The position numbers were made by a program, and so were the translations under genes. Positions 43,875-56,700 of a stretch of 64,000 nt of DNA are shown piece after piece. The first letter of the stretch is position 1. Each line of letters starts with the position of its first letter. Origin of the DNA: Theropithecus gelada (Eukaryota; Chordata; Mammalia; Primates; Cercopithecidae); the NCBI RefSeq assembly GCF_003255815.1, contig NC_037683.1, positions 75,699,440 through 75,763,439 on the forward strand, given 5' to 3'. A model generated the notes under the pieces. It ran no database searches, was not told where the DNA came from, and saw only the letters and a list, made by a program, of their open reading frames with translations.

Positions 43875-46581
43875 AAAGTATGGTGGGTGTTTTTCCAAGA
43901 TGGCAGATTGGAGGCATCGTTAGCATGCCTCTCCCAGTTGGAAAGACAAAGTACTGTGTAGAGATTCACACTGTGAACTTTATTTCAAGAAGCAACACAG
44001 GAACAGGAAAACTGATGGAAACCAGACCCTTTGAAAGAAGCAGCAGGCTGCAGCCTACACCATGAGCCAGGTGTAAACCTGAAAATCCCCAGAGTGTGAG
44101 CAGGGAGAAGCTGCCTCTGGGATATACATTTCCATTGGAGAACCTGGCAATCCAGGCCATGAGGGAAGCTTTTTAACCCTACCCAGTGCTAGAGCTAATG
44201 TAGTGAATGGTGGGGAGTATATGAGAAGGAGTAGCATTGGGACATGCTGTGTGTGCACTCCCAGTCTCCAGTGGGGACAGAGGGAAGCCATTCTTGATCC
44301 TGCCTCACAGGGTACTTCACTTTAGAAGTCAGCCAGCTAATTCAGGCAGCAGTCACAGGATGAGAGAAGCTCCCAATGGAGATTAAGCAGGAGCTGGGTG
44401 CCCCTGCTTCTTGGGCAGACCAGGAGGATTGTGGCCTGAGAGCCTCAATATCCATCTCCATGGGGAAGTCTTATGGTCTGCGGCAGTTTTGAATTCTGAG
44501 CATAGGCTGCCTGGAACCCAGTGAGCTGCTGCTAGTGGAACATTCCAGGTGTGAGACCTGCCTTGCCAAGTGCATGGAAACTGGGTGGGGCTTACTGCCA
44601 CCTGCTGCTCCCCACTCCCCTTGTAGACTCTTCTGTGCAGCAGAAGCCACTGTACTCCCCCATGGAACATTACTCCAGCAGCCAGAGAACTGCCCTCTGA
44701 TCCTCACTGGGGCCGCTGCTTGTGTCTGCACACCAAGAACCAGAACATGGACTTGCCTGACCCAGCCCCTACCTAGCTTTGCCCATCCACCCATGCTGGT
44801 CACATAACACAAAGGACAGAAACTGTTGGGAGCCTTATGGCCCCGCTCGTTGCCTGAGATATCAGAGTACTTCCCCTGGGTAACGAAAGGCAAGCACAAA
44901 TGAAGGTCACATTTCAGGAAATACTTGAATGAAGGAAGAGAGGTGGCTTGGCACATGAGCACAGAGTTTAGGAAGTGTTGTGATGAAAGGATCAAAGCTG
45001 GAAGTCAGCTGATACAGCCACTACAGAATCTTCAGGCAGAAGAACACAGTGCTCAGGAAGGCAAAAACTTGTGTATGACCTCAGCTATCACAATTGCTTG
45101 TATCACCTTCACTAACCAGGAGGTCCTAAGTCTGTCCACGTGACCAGTTCATTACTACTACAGCTGGCATTTGAGAAAGCCAACACACCAAGGCTATTTA
45201 TAACCAAGGAATCTCACAGAGTCTATATCACTCCCCAGCCACCTCTATCTGATCTGGTGCTGGTACCCAGTGCTGGGAGACTTGAGGACAGGTCACATCA
45301 TTGGATCCCTTGCAGACATTCCCCAGCACCGGCCTGGAGGATGGCAGCCCAACTGGGCAGCTAGACACAGAGGAGCAGCAGCATTCACAGTAATCTGGCC
45401 TTCAGAGACTCCTACTTCTGGGGAAAGGGGGGTACACCACATCAAGGGAGCACCCCCATAGGACAAAAGAATCCAGGTGGCAAGCCATGAGTCCCAGGAC
45501 TTTCTTCTTGTGTGAAGTTTGTTTCAGCAGAAGTACAGATGCAGTGCTGAGCCCAGTGGGGGAAAGTCTGTGACTCTACCCCAACAGGCAGCCCTGGTGC
45601 TCATGAAGGGTCTTGGAGAAGGGGATTTCTTCTTCCCCTCACCCACCACTGCAGACACAGCTGGGACTTCTCCCATAGGAGCTCAGCATGGGTGGAAACA
45701 GTAGACAGCCTTTTGGGAATACTTTAGGGTGACTGCATCCCCACAGAAGGAGTACCCTCCAGGTTCAGACCTGCATGAGGGGTAGAGGCTACCATCCCTG
45801 TCTACATGGAATATCGACATTCCTGCAAATGAAAAGAAGTGCCTGTCTGATCTGAATAGCCAGAACACTGGGTCAGGAGTGTGACTGGAAGGTGGATAAC
45901 TTTTCTGCTGGACTGGCAGGGAAGCTGAGGTGGCTCCCACTTTTCCTCCTGAGAAGACATCAGTGTGTTTCACTGAGAGCTCCCCCAGTGACTTCTGTCA
46001 AGGCTGGGACCTCTGCCCACCATTGGGTATTGAATTTACCCAACTGCTTTAGCCACAGCCAGTGTTTAACCATGGACACCTGCTCTACTGGCCTGAAGCC
46101 TGAACTGTTCAACCCAGTAAATAAAATACTGGGGGAAAAATAAATAAAAAGTGCACACCACTGGGGAGTGAGATAAGCTTCAAGAGGCCTCTGCCATTCC
46201 CACAAGAGACAGTGAATCTGTTCACACACCATGCATATTGCTACTACACCCAGCATCTGAGAAAGCCATCCTAAAAAGACTCTCCATAACTAAGAAACTC
46301 GTAAAGAATGTTTAACCCTGAAAGCATTCATAGCTGAATTAGGTTATTAAAAAAAAAAACAAAACTGTAATCATTAAAGTCACATCCTCAAGGGAGAAAA
46401 AAAATTAAAAAATAAATACAGTTGAATAAAAAATAAGTTCAAAAATAATTAGAAGGAATAGTATACTCAAATGAGAAGGAACCAGAAAAATAAATCTGGC
46501 AATATGACAAAACAGGGTTCTGTAATATCCCCAGAAGATCACACTAGCTATCCAGTAATGGATCCAATCCAAGACGAAATC

Positions 46582-46893
46582 CAGGCCAGGCATGATGGCT
46601 CACGCTGTAATCCTAACACTCTGGGAGGCCAAGGCGAGCAGTTTACCTGAGGTCAGGATTTCAAGACCAGCCTGAACAACATGGTGAAACCCCGTCTGTA
46701 CTAAAAATACAAAAATTAGCTGGGCATGGTGGTGGACACCTTTAATCCCAGCTACTTGGAAGGCTGAGGCGGGAGAATTGCTTGAACCTGGGAGGCGGAG
46801 GTTGCAGCAAGCCAAAATCCTGCTACTGCACTCCAGTCTAGGCAACAGAGTGAGACTCCATCTCAAAAAAAAAAAAAAAAGAAAAAGAAAAAA
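46582..46893 (+). mobile_element. Alu (AluS-type) nested in L1
   Basis: Full dimer with a mixed A/G tail. Short TSD GAAATC at 46576-46581 and 46894-46899. L1 resumes with TGAAATACCAGATAAAGAAT. Confidence 0.92.
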
Positions 46894-46899
46894 GAAATC

Positions 46900-47745
46900 T
46901 GAAATACCAGATAAAGAATTCAAAAGCTTGATTAATAAGTTACTCAAGAAGATACAAAAGAAATGTGAAAACCAACATAAAGAAATTTTTAAAACATTCA
47001 GGATATGGATGAAAAATTTTCTAAACAGATATATGTATTTTTAAAAAAAACCAACCAGAATTTTTGGAAATGAAAGACACATTTAGGGGATTACAAAATG
47101 CAGAAGAAAGTTTTAACAATAGACTAAACCAAGTAGAAGAAAGAATTTCAGAGCCCAAAGACAAGGCTTTTGAGTTAACCCAACAGACAAAACTAAAGAA
47201 AAAAAGAATTAAAAGAAATGAACAAAGTCCCCAAGAAATATGGAATTATGTACAATGGCCTAACCTAAGATTCCTTGGTGTTCCTGAGGGAAAAGGAAAA
47301 GCCAAAAGTCTGGAAAATTTATTTGAGGGAATAGTTGAGGAAGACTTCCCTGGCCTTGCTAAAGATTTAGACATCCAAATACAAGAAGCTCAAAGAATTC
47401 CTTGGAGATTCATTGCAAAAAGGACATCAGCAATACATACAGTCATCAGGCTGTCTAAAGTCATCATGAATGAAAACTTCTAAGAGCAGTGATACAAAAG
47501 CATCAGGTAACCTACAAAAGATAACCTTTCAGACTAACAGCAGACTTCTCAGTAGAAACCTTACTAGCCAGAAGGAATTGGGGTCCTATCTTTAGCCTCT
47601 TTAAACAGAATAGCTGTTAGTCAACAATTTTCAATCCAGCAAAACTAAGTGTCATAGAAGAAAAAGAAGTTGTCTTTTTCAGACAAGCAAATGCTGAGGG
47701 AGTTTGTCACTACCAGACTAGCCCTACAAGAAATGCTAAAATGAG
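46900..47745 (+). pseudogene. L1 ORF1 remnant
   Basis: The longest open piece, 47064-47483 (139 codons), holds the end of the coiled coil, with heptad-like NRLNQVEERIS. The RNA-binding RRM follows (NLRFLGVPEGKGKAKSLENL, then a PGLAKDLDIQIQEAQ segment). A stop at 47483 separates it from the C-terminal domain, still readable in other frames to about 47745. ORF1p is the trimeric RNA chaperone of the L1 particle. The Alu at 46582 lies just 5' of the readable part. Confidence 0.8.
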
Positions 47746-48086
47746 TTCTAAATCTTGAAATAAAAGGTCAGTGTGCACCAGAATAGAACTTTTCAAAGCA
47801 GAAAAGTCACAGGGCCTATAAAACAATAACACAGTGAGGAAACCAAAGTATCTAGGTAACAATCAACATGATGACTGGAATAGTCATTATTAACATTAAA
47901 TTCAAATGTTCTAAATGCTCCACTTAAAAGATACAGATTGGCAGAATGGATTTAAAAAATCACAATCCAAATATCTGCTGTCTTCAAGAGACTCACCTAA
48001 TGCATAAGGATTCATATAGACTCAAAGTAAAGGAGTGAAAAAAGATATTCCATGCAAATGGAAACCAAAAGCAAGCAGGAGTAGCT

Positions 48087-48126
48087 ATTATTGTATAATG
48101 ACCACAGAAGGTCGTTATACAATAAT
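48087..48126 (+). repeat. Short hairpin within the L1 ORF2 remnant
   Basis: Arms ATTATTGTATAATGACC and GGTCGTTATACAATAAT enclose a 6-nt loop, with one mismatch in 17 pairs. Confidence 0.85.
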
Positions 48127-49273
48127 AATATAATCGATCCAACAAAAAGATATTACAGTCCTAAATATATATGCACCTAACTCTTGAGCTCCCAGATTCA
48201 TAAAACAATTACTATTAGACCTAAGAAAAGAGCTCAACAGCAATACAATAATCGTAGGGGACTTCAACACTCCACTGACAGCACTGGATAGATCATTGAG
48301 GCAGAAAATAAAAAATAAACACTAGAAATAAAGTTCACTCTAAAACAAATGGGCCTAATGGATATTTATGGAACGTTCTACACAGGAACTGCAGAATATA
48401 CATTCTTCTCATCAGCACATGGAACATTCTCCAAGATAGGCCATATGATAGGCCACAAAGCAATAAACTTTTAAAAATTGGAATTATATCAGATATCTTC
48501 TCAGACCACAGTGGAATAAAACTAGAAATCAACTCCAAAAGGAACCCTCAAAACTATACAAATACATGGAAATAAAACAACCTTCTCCTGAATGATGTCT
48601 GGATTAACAATTAAATCAAGATGGGAATTTTAAAATTCTTCAAATGAATGACAGTAGTGACATGAGTTATCAAAACCTCTGGGATAGAGCAAAAGCAGTG
48701 CTAAGAGAAAAGTTTATAGTGCTAAATGCCTGCATCAAAAAGCCTGAAAGATCACAAATTGACAACCTAACATCACACCTCAAGGAACTAGAGCAACAAG
48801 AAAAAAACCCAAAGCTAGCAGAAGAAAATAAAAAATAAAGATAAAAGCAGAACTATATGAAATGGAAACAAAAAATACAAAAGATCAATGAAACAACAAG
48901 TTGGTATTTAAAAAGATAAACAAAATTGATAGACCATTAGCTAAATTAACCAAGAAGAGAGAAAACTCAAATAAGGTCAACTAGAAATGAAAATGGAGAC
49001 ATTACAACTGACACCACAGAAATACAAATGATCATTTGAGATGACTATGAACAACTCTATGCACACAAACTAGAAAATCTAGAGGAAATGGTTAAATTCC
49101 TGGAAGCATACAACTCTTCTACCTTGAATTAGGAAGAAATAAAAATCCCTAACAGGCCAATAACAAGCAGTAAGATTGAATCAGTAACAGAAAAAAAAAA
49201 TGCCAACAACAACAAAAACTCCAGGGCCAGATAGATTCACAGCCAAATTCAACCAGACATTCAAAGAAGAATT

Positions 49274-49558
49274 CGGGCTGGGTGTGGTGGCTCATGCCTG
49301 TAATCCCAGCACTTTGGGAGGCCAAGGTAGATGGATCACCTGAGGTCAGGGGTTCAAGACCAGCCTGGCCAACAAGGTGAAACCCTGTCTCCACTAAAAA
49401 TACAAAAATTAGCCAGGTGTAGTGGTGCACCCCTGTAGTCCCAGTTACTTGGGAGGCTGAGGCATGAGAATCACTTGAACCCAGGAGGCGGAGGTTGCAG
49501 TGAGCTGAGATCATGCCATTGCACTCCAGCCTGGGTGACAGAGTGAGACTCTGTTTCA
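49274..49558 (+). mobile_element. Alu (AluS-type) nested in L1, source of the purine tract
   Basis: Full dimer; the tail continues into the GA-rich tract. TSD AGAAGAATT at 49265-49273 and 49831-49839 brackets the Alu plus tract, so the tract belongs to the Alu insertion. Confidence 0.93.
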
Positions 49559-49837
49559 AAAAAGAAAAAAAAGAAGGAGGAGGAGAAGGGGGGCGTGGAG
49601 AAGAAGAAGGAGGAGGAGTAGGGGGAAGAAGAAGGAAGGAGAAGGAGGAAGGAGGAGGAAGGAGAAGAGGAAGAAGGAAGGAGAAGAAGGAGGAAGGAGA
49701 AGAAGGAAGGAGGAGGAAGGAGAAGAAGAAGGAGGAAGGATAAGATGAAGAAGAAGGAAGAAAAGGAAGGAGGAGGAGGAGGAAGGGAGGAGGAGGAAGA
49801 AGAAGGAAGAGGAGGAGGAGAAGAAGAGGAAGAAGAA
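49559..49837 (+). repeat. 280-bp (GAA/GGA)n purine tract, expanded Alu tail
   Basis: Nearly all A and G on the plus strand, with only a few pyrimidines. The long open frames on both strands here (for example 49149-49847 minus) are artefacts of this composition and encode Glu/Lys/Gly or Pro/Ser/Leu runs. Confidence 0.95.
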
Positions 49838-50881
49838 TTGGTACCAACCCTACTGAAACTATTCCAAACGATTATGGAAGAAGGAATCCTCCCTAATTCA
49901 TTCTATGACACCAATATCACCCTGATACCAAAGCCAGGTAAGGACATAATGAAAAAAGAAAACTAAAGACCAATATGGCTAATAAACAGATGCAAACATT
50001 CTCAACACAATAAAATACTAGCAAACCAAATCCAACAGCACATCAGAAAGAAAATTCACCATGATCAAGTGGGTTTCATACCAAGGATGCAGGGATGGTT
50101 CAACATATGCAAGTCAATAAATGTAATTCACTACATAAACAGAATCTAAAACAAAAACCATATTATTATCTCAATAAATGCAGAAAAAGCATTTGGTAAA
50201 ACCCACCTTCCATTTATGATTAAAAACCCTCAACAAACTAGGCATAGAAGGACATATCTCAAAACAGTAAAAGCTATTATGACAAACCCACAGCCAACAA
50301 CATATGAATGGGGAGAAGTTGAAAACATTCCCCCTAAGAACTAGAACAGGACAAGAATACCCACTTTCACCACTTCTATTCAACATGGTACTGAAAGTGG
50401 TAGTCAGACTAATCAGGCAAGAGAAAGAAACAAAGGGCACACCAATGGGAAAAGAGGAAGTCAAACTATCTGTTTGCCAATGACATGATTGTACACCTAG
50501 AAAACCCTAAAGACTCCTCCAGAAGACTCCTAGATTTGATAAATTAATTCAGTGAAGTATCAGGTTACGAAAATCAATGTACACAAATCAGTAGCATTGT
50601 TATACAGCAACAATGACCAAGTTGATTAAATCAGGAACTCAATTCCTTTTACAATTAGCTGAAAATAATAAAATAAAATACCTAGGGGTGTACTTAACCA
50701 AGAAGGTGAAAAAGCTCTACAAGGAGAAAGACAAAACACTGCTGAAGGAAATCATAGATGACACAAACAAATGGAAATACATCCCATGCTCTGGATTGGA
50801 AGAATCAATACTGTGAAAATGACCATAGTGCCCAAAGGAATGTACAGATTCAATGCAATTCCTATGAAAATACCCACATCA

Positions 50882-51195
50882 AGCCAGCCTAGGTGGCTCA
50901 TGCCTGTAATCCCAGTACTTTCGGAAGCCAAGGCGGGTGGATTACCTTAGGTCAGGAGTTCAGGATGAGCCTGGCCAACATGGTGAAATCCTGTGTCTAC
51001 TAAAAAATACAAAAATTAGCTGGCATGGTGGTGGGTGCCTGTAATCCCAGCTACTCGGGAGGCTGAAACAGAAGAATTCCTTGAACCTGGGAGGCAGAGG
51101 TTGCAGTGAGCTGAGATCATGCCATTGTACTCCAGCCTGGGCAACAACAGTGGAACTCCGTCTCAAAAAAGAGGGGGAAAGAAAAAAAAAAGGAA
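50882..51195 (+). mobile_element. Alu (AluS-type) nested in L1
   Basis: Full dimer. TSD GAAAATACCCACATCA at 50866-50881 and GAAAATACTCACGTCA at 51196-51211, 14 of 16 matching, within L1 ORF2 sequence. Confidence 0.94.
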
Positions 51196-52742
51196 GAAAA
51201 TACTCACGTCATTTTTCTAATAAAATTAGGAAAAAAATCCTAAAATTCATATGGAATAAAAAAAAAAAAGAGCCTGAGTTACCAAAACAATCCTAAGCAA
51301 AAAGAACAAGTCCAAAGGCATCACATTACCTAATTTCAAATCATAATTATACTACGAGGCTATGGTAACCAAAACAGCATGGTACTGGTGTAAAAGTGGA
51401 TACATGGACCAACTGAACAGAATAGAGAACCCAGAAATAAAGCCAAATACTTACAACCAATGGAAATTTGACAAAACATACAAAAATATAAATTGAGGAA
51501 AGCATGCCCTATTCAATAAATGGTGCTGGGATAACTGGCAAGCCACATGTAGAAGAATGAAACTGGACCCCTGTTTCTCAGCATATACAAAAATCAACTA
51601 AAGATGAATTAAAGACTTTAAGACCTGAAACCAAAGACATTCTAGAAGAAAACCTAGGAAAAACTCTTCTGGACATTGGCCTAAGAAAAGAATTTATGAC
51701 CAAGACCCCCAATGTGAATGCAACAAAAACAAAAACATGTAAATAGAATCAAATTAAATTTAAAAAGCTTCTGCACAGCAAAAGAAATAATCATCAGCAT
51801 AAGCAGACAACCCACGGAATGGTATAAAATATTTGCAAAGAGGACTAATATCCAAAATCTACAAGGAACTCAAACAAATCAGCAAGAAAAAAAACAAATA
51901 ATCCCATCAAAAAAGTAGGCAAATGTCGTGGATACTTCTCAAAAGAAGATATACAGACGGCTAACAAAGATATGAAAAAATATTCAACATCACTAATCAT
52001 CAGGGAAATGCAAATAAAAACCACAGTGAGATACCACCTTGCCTGAACCAGAATGGCCATTATTGAAAAATCAAAAAAAAAAAAAAAGATGTTGGCGTGG
52101 ATGTGGTGGAAAGGGAACATTACAACCTCTATGGAAAACGGAATGGAGGTTTCTCAAAGAACTAAAAGTAGATCTACCATTTAACCCAGCAATACCACTA
52201 CTGGGCATCTACCCAAAGGAATGTAAGTCAGGCATTATATCAAAAGACATTTGTATGCATGTGTTTATCACAGTTCAATTCACAATTGCAAAGATATGGA
52301 ACCAACCTATGTGCCCATCAACTGATGAGTGAATAAAGAAAATGTGGTGTATATATGCTGTGGAATACTACTCAGCCATTAAAAGAAATAAAATAATGTC
52401 TTTTGAAGCAACTTGGTTGGAGCTGAAGCCATTATTCTAAGTAAAGTAACTCAGGAATGAAAAACCAAATACTGTATGTTCTCACTTATAAGTGGAAGCT
52501 AAGTTATGAGTACATAAATGCATACAGAGTGGTATAACATTGGAGACTTAGAAGAGGGTAAAATGTAAGGGAGGTGGGGAGTAAAAAAACTACATATTGA
52601 GTACAATGTAAACTATTGGGGTGACAAGTGCACTAAAATCTTGGACTTCACCACTACACAATTCATCCATGTAACCAAAAACCACTTGTACTGGAAAAGC
52701 TATTGAAAAAAATATATATATATTTTGGAAAAAGTATCGTGG

Positions 52743-53605
52743 TTTATTCAACAATTATTCCACCCATCGTTGAGTTATTTTCAATTTTCAGTACTCTAAC
52801 ATACATCTACTGTAGAGAAACATACATCTGATTTTTGTTTTCATTTATATCATTTATATCATCTATATATCATCTATATATAAATATATATCATATATAT
52901 CATATAAATATATATAAATCTCATTATATTTATATCATATGTACGATCTATTGCTCAAAACAAAATTACTACATCAAAGACTTTTGTAACCACTGCTCTA
53001 GAGTCTTAGCAAAGTCCTCAAGGATTACCAGCAATATATTTATTTTTCAACAGTTCACCAATGCTGTGGTGTTGGTTTGATTTATCTTGGATAGTTATGT
53101 AGAAATGTGGTTGTATCTTTATTTTGCTTTGCTTTAATTGCTACCAAATTGGAATTTTTCGTGTTGTGACTTAGAGTGTATATTTCTTTGTCAATAAATT
53201 ATCTTCTCTGGTCATTTAGCATATAGGATATAAATGTTTTGTACCTTTGACCCTTTGACTTTTTAAGTAATTTCACAGTTACTGTGTAGTCACATTCTAT
53301 AAATTATCCTAAAAGAGTTTTATTGGTATTTATTGGTCTTGCATATTTGTATCATTTCTTTAAAGGGTACATTCTTAAAAGATTTGCCATATGGTTTTAT
53401 ATTTTGTTGCTTTCTAACTGATATGTATTTTGCTATACCTAATTGAGTTTCTTATATTTATTTAAACATACTTATAAGATTTCCAATATTCAACATGTCA
53501 TTGAAGATGAAGAACTTATTTTTCTCCAACAAAGTTGCATAGATACACAATTTATTTGCTTTCTGGACTTTGGAAAACATTTCGTCTTCATCTATTTAGG
53601 TTTTT
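52743..53605. other. Unassigned, with AT-rich low complexity at 52844-52945
   Basis: TATATCAT units alternate at 52844-52945. No gene is seen. Confidence 0.5.
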
Positions 53606-53759
53606 TATTTTGTTTTTTAACTTTTATTTTAGGTTCAGGGGTACATGTGCAGGTTTGTTATATAGCTAATCTTGTGTCACAAGGGTTTGATAAACAGATT
53701 ATTTCATCACCCAGGTACTAGAGTTATTTTTTCTGCTCTTCTTCCTCCTCCCAACCTCT

Positions 53760-56700
53760 ACCCTTCTGGTAGGCCCTCATGTATGTCGTTCTCCTCCTTT
53801 TGTCCATGTGTTCTCATCATTTCGTTCCAACTTATAGATGAGAACCTGTGGTATTTGGTTTTCTGTGCCTGCATTAGTTTGCTAAGGGTCATGGCCTCTA
53901 GCTCTATCCATGTTCCTGCAAAGGACATGATCTCATTCCTTTTCGTAGTGTATATGTAACACATTTTCTTTACCCATTCTTCCATTGATGGGCATTTAGA
54001 TTGATTCTATGTCTTTGCCATTGTGAATAGTGCTGCAATGAACATATGTGTGCATGTGTCTTTATGATAGAATGATTTTATGTTCCTTTGGATATATACC
54101 CAGTAATGAGATTGCTGAGTCAAATGGTAGTTCTATTTTAGTTCTTTGAGGAATCAACACACTGCTTTCAACAATTATTAAACTAATTTACACTCCCACC
54201 AACAGTGTATTAGCATTCCCTTTTCTTTGCAATCTTGCCAGCATCTGTTATTTTTTGACTTTTAAATAGCCATTCTGACTGATGTAAGATGGTATCTCAT
54301 TGTGGTTTGATTTGCATTTCCCTAATGATTAGTAAAATTGAGCTTTTTTTCATACGTGTATTGGCTGCATGTATGTCTTCTTTTGAAAATTATCTGTTCG
54401 TATCCTTTGCCCAGTTTTTAATGGGGTTGTTTTTTCTTGTAAGTTTGTTTTTCCTTACAGATGCTGGATATTGGACCTTTGTCAGATGCATAGTTTACAA
54501 GTATTTTTCCCATTCTGCAGGTTGTCTACTCCGTTGGCAGTTTCTTTTGTTGTGCAAAAGCTCTTTAGTTTAATTAAGTCCCATTTGTCAATTTTTGCTT
54601 TTGTTGTGATTGCTTTTGGCATCTTATGAAATCTTTGCCCGTTCCTGTGTTCTCAATGGTATTGCCTAGGTTGTCTCCCAGGGTTTTTGTAGTTTGGGGT
54701 TTTACATTTAAGTCTTTGATTCATCTTGAGTTGATTTTTGTATGTGGTGTAAGGAAGGGGTCCAGTTTCAATCTTATGCATATGGCTAGCCAGTTATCTC
54801 AGCACCATTTACTGAATGTGGAGTCCTTTCCTAATCGCCTGTTTTTGTCAGTATTGTCGAAGATCAGATGGTTTTAGGTGTGCAACCTTATTTCTGGGCT
54901 CTCTATTCTGTTCCATGGACTGTATGTCAGTTTTTGTATCAGCACCCTGCTGTTTTGGTTACTGTAGTCCTTTAGTATAGTTTTAAGTTGGGTAGAATGA
55001 TGCCTCTTGCTTTGTTCTTTTTGAGTAGGATTGCCTTGGCTATTCAGGCTCTTTTTTTGGTTCCACATGAATTTTAAAATAGTTTTTTCTAGTTCCATGA
55101 AGAATGTTATTGGTAGTTTGATAGGAATAGCATTGAATCTGTAAATTGCATTGGGCAGTATGGCCATTTTAACAATATTGATTCTTTCCATTCATAAGTA
55201 TGGAATGTTTTTCCATTTGTTTGTGTCATCTCTGATTTCTATCAGCAGTGTTTTGTGATTCTTGTTATAGAGACCTTTCACCTCCCTGGTTAGCTATATT
55301 CCTAGGTGTTTTATTCTTTTTGTGGCAATTGTGTATGGGGTTGCCATCCTGATTTGGCTCTCATCTTGGCTGTTGTTGGTGTATAGGAATGCTAATGGTT
55401 ATTGTTCGTTGATTTTGTATCCTGAAACTTGGCTGAAGTTGTTTATTAGCTGAAGGAGCTTTGAGGGTGAGACTATGGGGTTTTCTAGAATCAAATCGTG
55501 CCGTCTGTAAACAAGGATAGTTTGACTTTATCTTTTCCTATTTGTATGCCTTTTATTTCTTTCTCTTGCCTGATTGCACTGGCCAGGACTTCCAATACTA
55601 TGTTGAATAGGAGTGATAAGAGAGAGTATCCTTGTCCTATGCCAGTTTCAAGGGGAATGCTTCCAGCTTTTGCCCATTCAGTATGATGTTGGCTGTGGGT
55701 CTGTCATATATGGCTCTTATTACTTTGAAGTATGTTCCTTCAATACCTAGTTTATTGAAAATTTTTAACAGAAAAGATACTGAATTTTATCAAAAGCCTT
55801 TTCTGCATCTATTGAGATGATCATGTGGTTTTTGTCTTTAGTTCTGTTTATGTGATGAATCATGTTTATTGATTTGTATATGTTGAACCAGCATTGCATC
55901 CCAGAAATAATTCCTTTCTATAATATTGCTACTTGATTGTGGTGGCTTAGATTTTTGAGGGGCTGCTGGATAAAATTTGCTAGTATTTTGTTGAGGTTTT
56001 TTTTTGCATCAATTGGTCATCAAGGATATTGGCCTGTAGTTTTCTTTTTTTTTTTTTTTTTTTTTTTTTGAGACAGAGTTTTGCTCTTGTCACCAAAGCT
56101 GAAGTGCAGTGGCACAATCTCGGCTTACTGAGACCTCCACCTCCTGGTTTCAAGCAATTCTCCTGCCTCAGCCTCCCGAGTAGCTGAGATCACAGGTGCA
56201 CACCACAACACCCAGCAATGGCCTGTAGTTTTTTTTTATTGTTGTTGTGTCTTTGCCAGATTTTGGTATCAGAATGATGCTGGCCTCATAGAAACTTTTT
56301 TTGGAAAAGTTTCAGTAGGAATGGTACCAGCTCTACTTTGTACATCTGGTAGAATTTGGCTGAGACTCTGATTGTCCAGGGCTTATTCTGGTTGGTGGGC
56401 TATTTATTACTGATTCAATTTTGGTCTGTTCAGGGATTTGGTTTCTTCCTGATTCAGTCTTGGGAAGGTGTATGTGTCCAAGAATTTATCCATTTTTTCT
56501 AGATTTTCTAGTTTGTGTGCATAGAGATGTTCATAATAGTCTCTGATGATTATTTGTATTTCTGTGAGGTTAGTGGTAATATCCCCTTTGTTTTGATTAT
56601 ATTTATTTGCATATTCTCTTGCATGTTCTTTGTTAGTCTAGCTAGTAGTCTGTCTGTCTTACTAATTTTTTCAAAAAAAAAACAGCTCCTGCATTCATTA

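Larger units (their letters stand above)
47870..52440 (+). pseudogene. L1 ORF2 remnant, interrupted by two Alus
   Basis: The endonuclease region runs from about 47870 to 48540. The RT region spans about 48640-50820 and is broken by an Alu and its purine tail at 49274-49830. The C-terminal cysteine-rich part lies at about 52080-52330, partly deleted (RCWRGCGGKGTLQPLW). A second Alu sits at 50882-51195. Open pieces of 60-100 codons remain at 48644-48838, 50613-50816, 51718-51918 and 52039-52332. It cannot encode an enzyme. Confidence 0.8.
43887..52730 (+). mobile_element. Full-length L1 (older primate/mammalian type) with three nested Alus
   Basis: It starts with a CCAAGATGGCAGATTGG 5' end and a long 5' UTR of about 2.7 kb (Alu excluded). 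ORF1 remnants lie at about 46900-47745, ORF2 remnants at about 47870-52440, and a 3' UTR ends in an A/(AT)n tail. TSD AAAGTATGGTGG at 43875-43886 and AAAGTATCGTGG at 52731-52742 (11 of 12) shows a single full-length insertion. Alus are nested at 46582-46893, 49274-49830 and 50882-51195, each with its own TSD within L1 sequence. All frames are broken, so the element is dead. Confidence 0.9.

Noticed and set aside
49149..49847. A 232-codon minus-strand frame and overlapping Glu-rich plus-strand frames
   Set aside because: They run through the homopurine tract and an Alu; composition alone explains the lack of stops.
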